22,543 nt of DNA, from contig JAZLIT010000114.1 of NCBI GenBank assembly GCA_045617525.1, positions 1-22,543 on the forward strand, in the 5' to 3' direction. A program made the translations under genes and the position numbers. A model generated the notes under the pieces. It ran no database searches. It was not told the origin of the DNA and saw nothing but the letters and a program-made list of their open reading frames with translations. The stretch comes from JAZLIT01 sp045617525. GTDB lineage: Bacteria > Bacillota > Bacilli > Bacillales_A > Planococcaceae. Below are positions 7,002 to 14,369 of the stretch, in pieces (the first letter of the stretch is position 1; each line of letters starts with the position of its first letter).

Positions 7002-7490
7002 ATGCGCCCCCTAAATTACTTCCCCTTCTCCTACGTCCCTAATCAGCCACCGACGCAGCTGCCGACTCAAATGCCGATGCAAACGCCTCGTGGTTTAAAT
7101 TTCGGTGGAAACCGATGGCAAACTATGCAACAAGAACCGATTGCTCCCATTCCACCCATCGCACCCGTGGAAGCTCCTGTAAAGGCACCATTTGGGTTAG
7201 ATCAGTTTTTAAATGGAGCAAATCAGCTTTTCACAAATGTAGAAAAATATACCCCCTATGTCGAGCAAGCACGACCTATGTTAAAAAATTTACCTACGCT
7301 TTGGAAGTTATATAAAGGCTTTAAAGGGACACCGGATGAACCACGACTTGCAAATCGCCCTGATAATAGCACACGTACACCTAGACAATCACGATCATCA
7401 CAGTCACGTCAACAACCACAACAAACACCGCTGACATTGCGTCCATCTACACCTAAAATATTTCAGCCTCCAGAACAGTATTTAGATTAG
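7002..7490 (+). CDS. yqfQ: YqfQ-like Pro/Gln-rich protein
   Basis: This 162-aa low-complexity protein has AAAGGAGAT just before the ATG. The N-terminus is rich in Pro, Gln and Tyr, with short QLPTQMPMQTP-type repeats (about residues 15-30). A central ordered region follows (FGLDQFLNGANQLFTNVEKY, then WKLYKGFKG, about residues 64-110). The C-terminal third is Arg, Ser, Gln and Pro rich and probably unstructured. There is no signal peptide or membrane helix. The central block and the position between cshB and ispH match the YqfQ family of Bacillales. Its role is not established. It is divergent from cshB, and the stop is followed 10-40 nt later by the ispH promoter. Confidence 0.75.
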   Translation: MRPLNYFPFSYVPNQPPTQLPTQMPMQTPRGLNFGGNRWQTMQQEPIAPIPPIAPVEAPVKAPFGLDQFLNGANQLFTNVEKYTPYVEQARPMLKNLPTLWKLYKGFKGTPDEPRLANRPDNSTRTPRQSRSSQSRQQPQQTPLTLRPSTPKIFQPPEQYLD

Positions 7491-7500
7491 GAATGATACT

Positions 7501-7529
7501 TTGTGCAAATCCTTTCGCTCCGTTATAAT
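7501..7529 (+). promoter_or_regulatory. Candidate SigA promoter of ispH
   Basis: TATAAT (7524-7529) is preceded by TTGTGC (7501-7506) at exactly 17 nt. The -10 is perfect and the -35 is weak. It lies just after the yqfQ stop, so ispH probably has its own promoter. Confidence 0.55.
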
Positions 7530-7562
7530 AGTATGGATGAAGCATGAAGGGAGCTTGCCACT

Positions 7563-8531
7563 ATGAAAGTACAAAAAATTACACCACGTGGATATTGCTA
7601 CGGTGTTGTGGATGCAATGGTTATCGCTCGTAACGCAGCGTTAGATAAATCACTACCCCGCCCAATCTACATATTAGGAATGATTGTGCACAATAAACAC
7701 GTAACAGATGCATTTGAACAAGATGGTATCATCACATTAGATGGTGAAAACCGTAAAGAGATTATTGAGCAAGTGAACGAAGGCACGGTTATCTTTACTG
7801 CACATGGGGTATCTCCTGAAATCCGTGAAATTGCTCGCCGAAAAGGCTTAGTGTCAATCGACGCAACATGCCCTGACGTTACGGTGACGCATGATTTAAT
7901 ACGCGAAAAAACAGCTGAAGGCTATGACATTATTTATATCGGCAAAAAGGGCCACCCAGAGCCAGAGGGAGCGATTGGCGTTGCTCCTGATAAAGTTCAT
8001 TTAGTGCAATCCTTAACGGACGTAGATGCCTTAGCATTCAAGAATCAAAAGATATTAGTGACCAACCAAACAACAATGAGCCAATGGGACGTTGTATTCT
8101 TAATGGACCGAATTAAGGAAATGTTCCCTCATGTTGAAGTGCATAAAGAAATCTGCCTTGCAACACAAGTGCGCCAAGAGGCAGTTGCAGAGCAAGCCGG
8201 ACAAGCTGACCTATTAATCGTTGTAGGTGACCCAAAATCAAATAACTCGAATCGTTTAACACAGGTTTCAGTAGAAATCGCTGGTACCCCGTCGTACCGT
8301 ATTTCTGACGTTTCAGAACTTGATATAAATTGGCTACTATCGATTGAAAATGTTGCAGTTACTGCAGGTGCATCAACCCCAACACCGATTGTAAAAGAAG
8401 TAATGAATTTCATCGAGCAATTCGATAAAGAGGATCCATCAACACATATCATTGAGCGTACAGTGACGCTCGATAAGATATTACCGAAAATTAAAACTCC
8501 TAAGCCAGTTGAGAAAATCCTTCCATACTAG
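7563..8531 (+). CDS. ispH: 4-hydroxy-3-methylbut-2-enyl diphosphate reductase
   Basis: This is the last enzyme of the MEP isoprenoid pathway. It reduces HMBPP to IPP and DMAPP using an iron-sulfur cluster. The three cluster cysteines are present: C12 (GYCYGV), C103 (ATCPDV) and C198 (EICLATQVRQ). Substrate contacts H43, H81 (TAHGVS), H131 and E133 (GKKGHPEPEG) and the SNNSNRL motif (about 226-232) are also present. At 322 aa it is the usual length for Bacillales (B. subtilis YqfP). AAGGGAG precedes the ATG by 9 nt, which is slightly long. A 21-bp stem terminator follows. Confidence is very high. Confidence 0.96.
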   Translation: MKVQKITPRGYCYGVVDAMVIARNAALDKSLPRPIYILGMIVHNKHVTDAFEQDGIITLDGENRKEIIEQVNEGTVIFTAHGVSPEIREIARRKGLVSIDATCPDVTVTHDLIREKTAEGYDIIYIGKKGHPEPEGAIGVAPDKVHLVQSLTDVDALAFKNQKILVTNQTTMSQWDVVFLMDRIKEMFPHVEVHKEICLATQVRQEAVAEQAGQADLLIVVGDPKSNNSNRLTQVSVEIAGTPSYRISDVSELDINWLLSIENVAVTAGASTPTPIVKEVMNFIEQFDKEDPSTHIIERTVTLDKILPKIKTPKPVEKILPY

Positions 8532-8541
8532 GTTTAAACAC

Positions 8542-8586
8542 AAAAAGTGCGCTTTATTCATTTGAAATGAATAAAGCGCACTTTTT
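8542..8586. terminator. Terminator after ispH, probably bidirectional
   Basis: A perfect 21-bp stem (8542-8562 with 8566-8586) starts in A5 and ends in T5, so it can work on both strands for the converging ispH and nif3-like transcripts. I see nothing definite in 8587-8717. Confidence 0.88.
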
Positions 8587-8717
8587 TCAATACGTTTTAA
8601 CGGTCGCAAGAATTAATAGGATAACACTAAAATAATTTCTTATTCCATCGATCAGTTGTCCGCCACTTATTAATCAAAAACATGCGTAATATCGCTACTC
8701 AACGCCATTAATATTCC

Positions 8718-9839
8718 TTAAATAAATTGAAACGGCTCTGTATTTACTGTTGATTCAATAAAATTCACGTTCAGCTTTTTCTCTGTACATAATGTGGCCA
8801 TTTTCCGTGCCACACCTTTAATCATAACCTTCTCAACATGATGCCCTGGGTCAACAATATGCAAACCATCTACTTCTGCGTCCTGTGCCATGTGGAAGCC
8901 AATATCACCCGTCACAAATACATCAGCACCAGCAAATTTTGCTGTACGTATATATTTATTACCATCGCCACCTACAACCGCTACTTTATGAACAACCGCA
9001 TCTAATGGACCTACAACGCGTAATGCTGGAACATCAAGCTGCACCTTCACAAACGCTGCGAATTGCTGTAACGTCATCGGCTCAGCAAGCTTTCCAATAC
9101 GACCTAGCCCCTGCTCGTTTGTCGTCGTATCTAGTGTCCATAAATCATAAGCTGGCTCCTCGTACGGATGCGCCACCAGCATTGCGCGAAGCACACGATT
9201 TTTCTGCGAGGCAGATAGCACGACCTCAATTTTCTGCTCTTGCAGGGTATGCATTTCCCCCACTTCACCTACAAATGGATTAGCAGCTTCTAATGCGCGG
9301 AACCGGCCTTCGCCAACTGAAGTAAAGCTACAATTGTCATAATCCCCTATTTGCCCAGCACCAGCGTTTGCTAATGCAACGCGTACACTCACTTCATGCG
9401 AACTTGGCACAAATACAGTAAGCTTTAACATCGGTTCACTGTATGTATGCTCCAAAATTTTACGATCAACAAGCTGTAATGCATCCGCCAATAAATCATT
9501 CACGCCACCCTCAGCCACGTCCAAATTCGTATGTGCTGCATAAACCGCTATATCATTTTTTAAGATTTTCTCAAAAAGTTGCCCTTTTGGATTATCCGTG
9601 CGCAAATTCGATAGCTTCATAAAGATTGGTGGGTGATGCGCGATAATAAGCTCACAGCCATTTGCAATCGCCTCATCAACCACTTCATGTGTCACATCCA
9701 GCGTCACTAAAACATTTTTTACCGGCTTATTTAACGTGCCTAACGCTAAACCTATCGGATCATTCGGCATACACGCTAGCTTTTTCGGTGACCACGATTC
9801 AAAAAGCTGAATAATTTCATTACCATTCGCTAATTTCAT
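8718..9839 (-). CDS. Nif3-like dinuclear metal-centre protein (YqfO type)
   Basis: This 373-aa protein is of the Nif3/YqfO family, often labelled GTP cyclohydrolase 1 type 2 homolog. The Nif3 core is split by an inserted PII/CutA-like domain (about residues 125-230), as in Gram-positive members. Metal ligands are visible at H68 and H69 (IAHHPPIF), D107 (HTNLDVAEGG) and in the C-terminal half (GDIGFH, about residue 319, and an HIVDPGHHVEK stretch). The molecular function is not settled. The ATG overlaps the trmK stop as ATGA (9836-9839), and GGAGTG lies 8 nt upstream inside trmK, so the two genes are co-translated. The same pair is found together in many Bacillota. Confidence 0.88.
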   Translation of the reverse strand: MKLANGNEIIQLFESWSPKKLACMPNDPIGLALGTLNKPVKNVLVTLDVTHEVVDEAIANGCELIIAHHPPIFMKLSNLRTDNPKGQLFEKILKNDIAVYAAHTNLDVAEGGVNDLLADALQLVDRKILEHTYSEPMLKLTVFVPSSHEVSVRVALANAGAGQIGDYDNCSFTSVGEGRFRALEAANPFVGEVGEMHTLQEQKIEVVLSASQKNRVLRAMLVAHPYEEPAYDLWTLDTTTNEQGLGRIGKLAEPMTLQQFAAFVKVQLDVPALRVVGPLDAVVHKVAVVGGDGNKYIRTAKFAGADVFVTGDIGFHMAQDAEVDGLHIVDPGHHVEKVMIKGVARKMATLCTEKKLNVNFIESTVNTEPFQFI

Positions 9840-10534
9840 GCGTTTAGCACTCCTTCAACTAGTGCTGTTAAGTGATTTAACTCCTTTAATTTCGCTTCAT
9901 TTTCAGGTGTCACTTCTGCCTTTTCAATCGCACCCATTACACGTTGCCAATTCGCCATTTCTCGTGTCCACTTTTGCACAAATACTTCATTTCTTGTATT
10001 CATTAATTTCGGACCAACTAACGTTTCTACTTCTGATAATTCCATGTCACCACGTTGAAGAACTAGTATTTCATAAACCTTTCCATCTTCTTCTAAAATG
10101 ACTTCATCTAGAATCGCCCAGCTATTTTCCAACGCCCATTCACGAATCACTTTTGCATGAATATTCGGCTGTAAAATTAAACGAGTAACACCTTCTAGTG
10201 CTTGAGGATGCTTTTCTAAAATAGAAACGATCAACGGACCACCCATGCCGGCGATTGTTACTGTATCTACTTCGTCTTCCTTCTCCACTGCAGCAAGTCC
10301 ATCAGCTAAACGCACTGTAATGTGTTCACTTAAGCCTTCTGTACGAACTTGCTTCACCGCAGATTCATATGGCCCTTTTACAACTTCTCCCGCAACCGCA
10401 CGCCTAGTTATTCCTTTATGCATTAAATAACATGGCAGGTATGCGTGATCACTCCCAATATCTGCAATAATTGCACCTGTTGGCACAAAAGATGCCACCA
10501 TTTCTAAACGTTTTGAAAGCCTTTGAGCATTCAT
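9836..10534 (-). CDS. trmK: tRNA (adenine(22)-N(1))-methyltransferase TrmK
   Basis: This 232-aa SAM-dependent Rossmann-fold enzyme methylates A22 in the D-loop of tRNA (B. subtilis YqfN). The SAM-binding loop reads ADIGSDHAYLPCYL (about residues 24-37), with a later acidic turn and AGMGG (about 106-110). ILQPN and a helical C-terminal domain follow. Length and order match the family. It overlaps the nif3-like gene by 4 nt and lies downstream of cccA on the same strand. The start ATG at 10534 has GTGAGG about 8 nt upstream, a fairly weak ribosome binding site. Confidence 0.92.
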   Translation of the reverse strand: MNAQRLSKRLEMVASFVPTGAIIADIGSDHAYLPCYLMHKGITRRAVAGEVVKGPYESAVKQVRTEGLSEHITVRLADGLAAVEKEDEVDTVTIAGMGGPLIVSILEKHPQALEGVTRLILQPNIHAKVIREWALENSWAILDEVILEEDGKVYEILVLQRGDMELSEVETLVGPKLMNTRNEVFVQKWTREMANWQRVMGAIEKAEVTPENEAKLKELNHLTALVEGVLNA

Positions 10535-10587
10535 ATTAAAAACCTCACTTTAAGTTATATTCCTTATTCGGCAATGCCTATTTTCTA

Positions 10588-10608
10588 ATTATATTAGATA
10601 AACGTCAA
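10588..10608 (-). promoter_or_regulatory. Possible promoter elements upstream of trmK
   Basis: On the minus strand TTGACG (10608-10603) and TATAAT (10593-10588) both occur but are only 9 nt apart, so they cannot be one promoter. TATAAT with a poor -35 (TGGCGT at 17 nt), or TTGACG with GAAAAT at 17 nt, are the alternatives. Confidence 0.3.
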
Positions 10609-10660
10609 TCACGCCAAAAAAGCGTAATTTAAACGATAAAATCACAAAAATAAAAATAAA

Positions 10661-10688
10661 GGGATAATCTTCTTAAAAAGATTGTCCC
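10661..10688. other. Second hairpin between cccA and trmK
   Basis: GGGATAATCTT (10661-10671) pairs with AAGATTGTCCC (10678-10688), 11 bp including one G-U on one strand. It lies 30 nt beyond the cccA terminator and could be a backup terminator for minus-strand transcription, since TTTATTTTTA follows on that strand. Confidence 0.5.
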
Positions 10689-10717
10689 CTTACCTGTGAT
10701 TAATGAGCTCCAATATG

Positions 10718-10762
10718 AAAAAGGATGTCCTATAAGTTCAAGACCTATTAGACACCCTTTTT
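10718..10762 (-). terminator. Terminator of cccA
   Basis: On the minus strand an A5-T5 flanked stem (10762-10718) has about 17 paired positions, a few G-U pairs and one mismatch, closing a loop around TCTTGAA. It lies about 10 nt past the cccA stop. Confidence 0.75.
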
Positions 10763-10771
10763 ATTGATATA

Positions 10772-11098
10772 CTATTCTAATGACGAGATGTAATCAGCAA
10801 TTGCTTGCGCCTCTGCCTCTGGTTTCATTCCAGGTTTCATAAAAGCTGATCCTGGTAAACCGTTCACTAATACGTCAACGATATGCGCAGGATCTTGTCC
10901 TATTAATTTAGGGCCAGTATTACCTTCAAGGTTACCACCGTGACAGCTGATACAAGATTGCACTAATGCTGCATCATCATTTGTTGTAGTTTCACCCTCT
11001 GTTTCATCGTTCCCAACACCTACTAATGACATGAAGAAAATAAGTCCAATACCAAACGCCATAATTAAGATATAAGGAATCACTGGGTTGTTTTTCAT
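10772..11098 (-). CDS. cccA: Membrane-anchored cytochrome c550
   Basis: This 108-aa small c-type cytochrome has an N-terminal uncleaved anchor helix (about residues 7-28), a polar acidic linker rich in Asp, Glu and Thr (about 29-43), and a short heme domain. The heme attachment motif is CISCH (C49, C52, H53), and the methionine ligand is M86 or M90 in FMKPGM. It faces the outside of the membrane and carries electrons toward terminal oxidases. AGGGAGG lies 6 nt before the ATG. In B. subtilis cccA is also near sigA, but here several accessory genes lie between cccA and rpoD. Confidence 0.92.
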   Translation of the reverse strand: MKNNPVIPYILIMAFGIGLIFFMSLVGVGNDETEGETTTNDDAALVQSCISCHGGNLEGNTGPKLIGQDPAHIVDVLVNGLPGSAFMKPGMKPEAEAQAIADYISSLE

Positions 11099-11244
11099 AA
11101 GTTTCCCTCCCTTTTTTAATCATTCAGTCCTATTAATTTAAATAGAAACATCTAAACAATAATAATTGTACTGTATATTTTAAAAAACGAAAAGCCCTAA
11201 ACTATAAGTTGTCTTATGATTGTAACAATTCCGACAACAATCAA

Positions 11245-12345
11245 TTAGCCACCTAAAATATGTCTTGCAATTACCATTTTTTGGACTTCCGATGTTCCTT
11301 CACCAATTTCTAAAAGTTTGGCATCTCGTAAAAAACGCTCTACTTCATACTCCCTCATGTAACCGTAACCACCGTGCAGTTGAATCGCCTCATCACATAC
11401 TTCCATAGCCATTTCAGTTGCATATAACTTCGCCATGGAAGCTTCTTTACCAAATGGACGACCTTGATCTTTTAACCATGCAGCCTTGTAAACCATATTT
11501 CGCGCAAGTTCGATTTTCATCGCCATATCTGCCAGCTTAAATTGTGTAATTTGAAAATATGACAGTGGCTTTCCAAATTGCTTGCGCTCTTTTGTATAGG
11601 CAACAGATTTATTAAATGCACCTTGCGCAATCCCTACAGCCATAGCTGCAATGCCAATTCGTCCACCATCGAGCGTCGTTAAAAATTGCTTAAAGCCATT
11701 TCCGCGAACACCGAGTAAGTTATCCTCCGGCACTAGCACATCCTGCAAAATTAACTCAGTTGTATTCGATGCGTTTAAACCCATCTTTTCATATTCCGAT
11801 TTAATCGTGAATCCTGGCGCATTAGTCGGCACGATAATCGCGCTAATTTCCTTCTGCCCGTTAACATTGCCTGTAATCGCTGTAATCGCTAAGTGCTTAG
11901 CAAAACTTGCATTCGTAATGAACATTTTTGTTCCATTAATCTTATATTGTCCATTTTCCAAAGCTGCATGCGTTTCCGTTCCCCCTGCGTCTGAACCCGC
12001 ATTTGGCTCGGTTAAACCGAATGCACCAAATGATTCACCCGCACAAATTGGCACTAAAAACTTTTGCTTTTGCTCCTCACTTCCAAATAAATGTAATGGG
12101 GCCCCACCTAATGAAATATGCGCTGAATAGGTAATACCTGTTGAGGCACATACGCGACTAAGCTCTTCCGTTGCGATTGCAAAGCTAATTGTATCGGCAC
12201 CGGCACCACCGTATTCTTCAGGGAAAGGTAAACCCATTATCCCCATTTCCGCTAATTGCTTAAATATATCACTTGGAAATAATTTCGATCGATCACGTTC
12301 CACTGCACCAGGTGCAACAACCTCATCTGCAAAATCGTGCATCAT
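11245..12345 (-). CDS. Acyl-CoA dehydrogenase, N-terminal codons out of frame
   Basis: This FAD-dependent acyl-CoA dehydrogenase catalyses the first step of fatty acid beta-oxidation or branched-chain amino acid breakdown. The open frame from ATG 12345 gives 366 aa. Visible family features are FGLTEPNAGSDAGG, MFITNASFA, the central KMGLNASNTTELILQDV, ERKQFGKPL, QLHGGYGYMREYEVERFLRD (the catalytic Glu is expected within this stretch) and LEIGEGTSEVQKMVIARHIL. The annotated start has no ribosome binding site. The missing first 14 residues (MHFDLSEEQSMLKK) are encoded just upstream, shifted by one base in a run of nine A. Eight A would give one continuous 380-aa protein. The gene is therefore a recent frameshift, is rescued by slippage, or reflects a sequencing error. 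Substrate chain length cannot be told from sequence. The gap from 11099 to 11244 shows no clear terminator. Confidence 0.85.
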   Translation of the reverse strand: MMHDFADEVVAPGAVERDRSKLFPSDIFKQLAEMGIMGLPFPEEYGGAGADTISFAIATEELSRVCASTGITYSAHISLGGAPLHLFGSEEQKQKFLVPICAGESFGAFGLTEPNAGSDAGGTETHAALENGQYKINGTKMFITNASFAKHLAITAITGNVNGQKEISAIIVPTNAPGFTIKSEYEKMGLNASNTTELILQDVLVPEDNLLGVRGNGFKQFLTTLDGGRIGIAAMAVGIAQGAFNKSVAYTKERKQFGKPLSYFQITQFKLADMAMKIELARNMVYKAAWLKDQGRPFGKEASMAKLYATEMAMEVCDEAIQLHGGYGYMREYEVERFLRDAKLLEIGEGTSEVQKMVIARHILGG

Positions 12346-12388
12346 TTTTTTTTAGCATACTTTGTTCTTCGGATAAATCAAAATGCAT
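12323..12388 (-). other. True N-terminus of the acyl-CoA dehydrogenase, frameshifted at an A9 run
   Basis: An ATG at 12388-12386, with a G-rich ribosome binding site (G7 at 12401-12395, 6 nt away), opens MHFDLSEEQSMLKK, the usual first helix of this family. It then passes through the A9 tract (12353-12345), after which the frame is wrong (NDARFCR) and stops at 12325-12323. It overlaps the start of the main frame by 23 nt. Confidence 0.8.
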
Positions 12389-12483
12389 AAATAACCCCCC
12401 CTATTTAACATCCCATACAATTATATTTTAATAGAATATCGTTACATTAGATAGCTAAAATTATTATTAAAGTAGTTTTTTTA

Positions 12484-12512
12484 TCATTAATGAATTTTTC
12501 ATTAAAATGAAA
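12484..12512. promoter_or_regulatory. Twin AT-rich palindromes upstream of the acyl-CoA dehydrogenase
   Basis: TCATTAATGA (12484-12493) is a perfect palindrome. TTTCATT and AATGAAA (12497-12503 and 12506-12512) form another, around AA. They lie about 100 nt upstream of the gene start. The ATGA/TCAT half-sites recall FadR-type operators of beta-oxidation genes, but the spacing does not match the B. subtilis FadR consensus I recall. Operator function is inferred. Confidence 0.35.
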
Positions 12513-12541
12513 ATAAATATTAGGACAACCGAGTTCGATTA

Positions 12542-12708
12542 CATGATGTTGCTTATAAATAGTAAAGTTTATAGAGGAGAAGTATGGACAAAATCACACA
12601 AGGAGATTTATATTAAGTGAAATCCAGAAGGTGTTGCTTAATAATTAATTGAGGTGAAGAATGATGAGAGTAGCAAAACGTATTTTTTCGGCTAATTTAT
12701 TTGAATAG
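12542..12708 (+). other. Intergenic stretch with short open frames of unclear status
   Basis: Between the acyl-CoA dehydrogenase leader and the 12729 hairpin there is no normal gene. Three tiny frames are visible: one from ATG 12542 (25 codons, containing KVYRGEVWTKSHKEIYIK), one from ATG 12584 (MDKITQGDLY) with AGGAGAAG before it, and one from ATG 12661 (MMRVAKRIFSANLFE, stop 12706-12708) with GAGGTGAAG before it. They may be remnants of a lost gene or real small peptides. I recognise none of them. Confidence 0.3.
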
Positions 12709-12728
12709 AATCGTTAAATTAAATCAAG

Positions 12729-12768
12729 AAAGAAGGAATGTCCATCGTTGAATGAGCACACCTTCTTT
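12729..12768. terminator. Terminator between the small frames and the membrane protein gene
   Basis: AAAGAAGG (12729-12736) pairs with CCTTCTTT (12761-12768), with further pairing inside the loop. T-rich DNA follows on both sides, so it is likely bidirectional. It lies 11 nt past the stop of the minus-strand gene. Confidence 0.7.
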
Positions 12769-12778
12769 ATTATACTTA

Positions 12779-13333
12779 TTAAAAAAACATGCTATAACCT
12801 ATAATTACAATTAGACCTAGCCCACCTGCAATCGTAAAATAAATGAGCTTTTGCAAAATACCCGTCAATAGCCAAATAACGCAATTCCCTGCAAGTATTG
12901 CAAAGAGGACTTGGTTATTCCTGTCAAAATATGTAATCGCAATTTTAACACTTAGCGCAAGTAAAATAAGGGTGGCACTAATCTGTAAAATTGGTGCTGC
13001 AACATGCTTCTTGATTGCCAATCGAATTGCAAAATAACTCAGTACAGCTGCTAATATCCCACCAATTGAAATTGCTAACCAATCAATCTCAATAAAACTT
13101 AATACAAGAAGAATACTTACAGCCAAAATTGGATAAGCCATGAATTTCCTTGTAGACGCTATCTTTTTTTTCGCCATTATTGATTGCTTTTGGTCAGGAA
13201 TAAATGCCTCAATTTCGGCATTCCCCTCTGAATATAACGTAGTTAAAAAGTCACAATAACGTTCCGGAAGCATTTTACTTTTCTTCCAAAAGGCAATTTC
13301 ATTTAAAATAATTTGCTTTCTTTGATTCGACAT
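12779..13333 (-). CDS. Five-helix membrane protein of unknown function
   Basis: This is a 184-aa protein I do not recognise by name. A charged N-terminal domain (about residues 1-62) with ILNEIAFWKKSKMLPERYCD and a following helix precedes five hydrophobic segments (about 65-82, 84-105, 112-135, 140-158, 162-183) that fill the rest of the protein. The N-terminal FWKKSKMLPE pattern resembles small cytoplasmic heads seen in DUF2157-like membrane proteins, but I cannot assign it. GGAG lies 8 nt before ATG 13333. It is a monocistronic minus-strand gene with its own terminator, in the accessory island between cccA and rpoD. Confidence 0.7.
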   Translation of the reverse strand: MSNQRKQIILNEIAFWKKSKMLPERYCDFLTTLYSEGNAEIEAFIPDQKQSIMAKKKIASTRKFMAYPILAVSILLVLSFIEIDWLAISIGGILAAVLSYFAIRLAIKKHVAAPILQISATLILLALSVKIAITYFDRNNQVLFAILAGNCVIWLLTGILQKLIYFTIAGGLGLIVIIGYSMFF

Positions 13334-13667
13334 GTCAATTACTCCAAACCTTTTAAATATATAAATCTATCTTACTTGAAAAGGTATACATGATACATAA
13401 GCAAAAAGTAACATCATGTAAATTTTTCCATTAAAGAAGATATCCTTTTTGCCGTGAATGCCAACATTAGTCACATTAGTAGTAGTTTTAAAACTTAGCA
13501 CTTTATTCCTTCACAAAATCCCATCTATTTTCAAATTGAAAGCAGATTAGTAATTGAACGTACCTGGAATAATGCGCTAAATCTTTTGCATATTGGTAAG
13601 GGGGGGTGTCGTCTATTATTAAGAGACCCGCTTCTTCAGTAGAAGAACATTAACATTTTTGGCAGTG

Positions 13668-13875
13668 GTAGAGCAGGATTATCACAGAAAAGAGCATGCC
13701 TCTTTAGATGAAGCGGATAGTACAATTACCTTGAATAAGCAGCTGTATGAAGTACCCAGTCGCTTTATCGCAATAATCTGCGGGTGTCCGTTTTGATGAA
13801 CAAGGTGTGTATTTGTATAAAGAAGATTGTCGTGTGGCGGAGGCTAATATCGTGAACAAACAGGATAATTGCATG
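13668..13875 (+). pseudogene. Remnant of a Mu-type (IS) transposase, C-terminal part
   Basis: Two frames separated by a frameshift near 13785 read VEQDYHRKEHASLD, then TITLNKQLYEVPSRFI, then VRFDEQGVYLYKEDCRVAEA followed by NIVNKQDN. These are in the order of the end of the DDE catalytic region and the Mu-transposase C-terminal domain of IS-type transposases. The usual spacer between HASLD and the LNKQLYEVP motif has been deleted, and everything upstream is gone. Bases 13334-13667 hold no recognisable gene. A G7 run lies near 13601-13607. Confidence 0.65.
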
Positions 13876-13944
13876 TATAGAATCTATTATTTCATTCGCA
13901 CATCCCCGGTTTTCAAAAACGATTGTGAATGAGGTTCCGAATTG

Positions 13945-14208
13945 TCATCGATATGAGGCTGATTCAATAAGAAAGGTAAGGGGATTCATCCCCTCATAAG
14001 AACTGTCCGTCCAAAAAGTTAAATATACAGATTCAATAATTTCAATTAACGCCAAACCAATTGCAATGGTAAATACGTATGACTGGGCTTTCATTTTAAT
14101 ATAATTCTTCTTTTCATCCCCCAATTTGGGTAATGACGCAAGTACTATGACTATTAATAGCACACAAATTGCTAAAACTGTAAAAAACAAAACAACGGAC
14201 CAATCCAT
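13945..14208 (-). CDS. Small membrane protein, possibly truncated at its C-terminus
   Basis: This is an 87-aa protein with two clear hydrophobic helices (about residues 5-26 and 45-66), a charged loop LPKLGDEKKNYIKMK between them, and FWTDSSYEGMNPLTFLI after the second. It ends abruptly with ESASYR beside a transposase relic, where a third helix would be expected to begin (NPLTFLI looks like its start). I suspect the original C-terminus was lost. GAGGAGG lies 8 nt before ATG 14208. The function is unknown. Confidence 0.6.
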   Translation of the reverse strand: MDWSVVLFFTVLAICVLLIVIVLASLPKLGDEKKNYIKMKAQSYVFTIAIGLALIEIIESVYLTFWTDSSYEGMNPLTFLIESASYR

Positions 14209-14239
14209 ATTATTATTCCCTCCTCTTTTTTCAAGAAAG

Positions 14240-14263
14240 TGTCAATTAATAATAAAATTGACA
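14240..14263. promoter_or_regulatory. Inverted repeat upstream of the small membrane protein gene
   Basis: TGTCAATT (14240-14247) and AATTGACA (14256-14263) form a perfect 8-bp inverted repeat with an 8-bp spacer, about 32 nt upstream of ATG 14208. The size and symmetry fit a dimeric repressor site, but the regulator is unknown. The same bases could supply a TTGTCA -35 on the minus strand. Confidence 0.4.
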
Positions 14264-14369
14264 ATACTACTATACTTGTCTCATCAAACACTAAAAGAGC
14301 GACATTTGGTTCATATACGCCTACAATGGTAATTAATGTTAAAATATACTCAATTCATCAATTAGGAGG

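Noticed and set aside
8655..8697. 13-codon minus-strand frame after the nif3-like gene
   Set aside because: It has no ribosome binding site and no similarity. It is most likely non-coding.
8885..9283. 132-codon plus-strand open frame
   Set aside because: It is an antisense shadow of the Nif3-like gene with no plausible start signal.
11651..12130. 159-codon plus-strand open frame
   Set aside because: It is the antisense shadow of the acyl-CoA dehydrogenase, with Pro/Ser-rich low-similarity content and no ribosome binding site.
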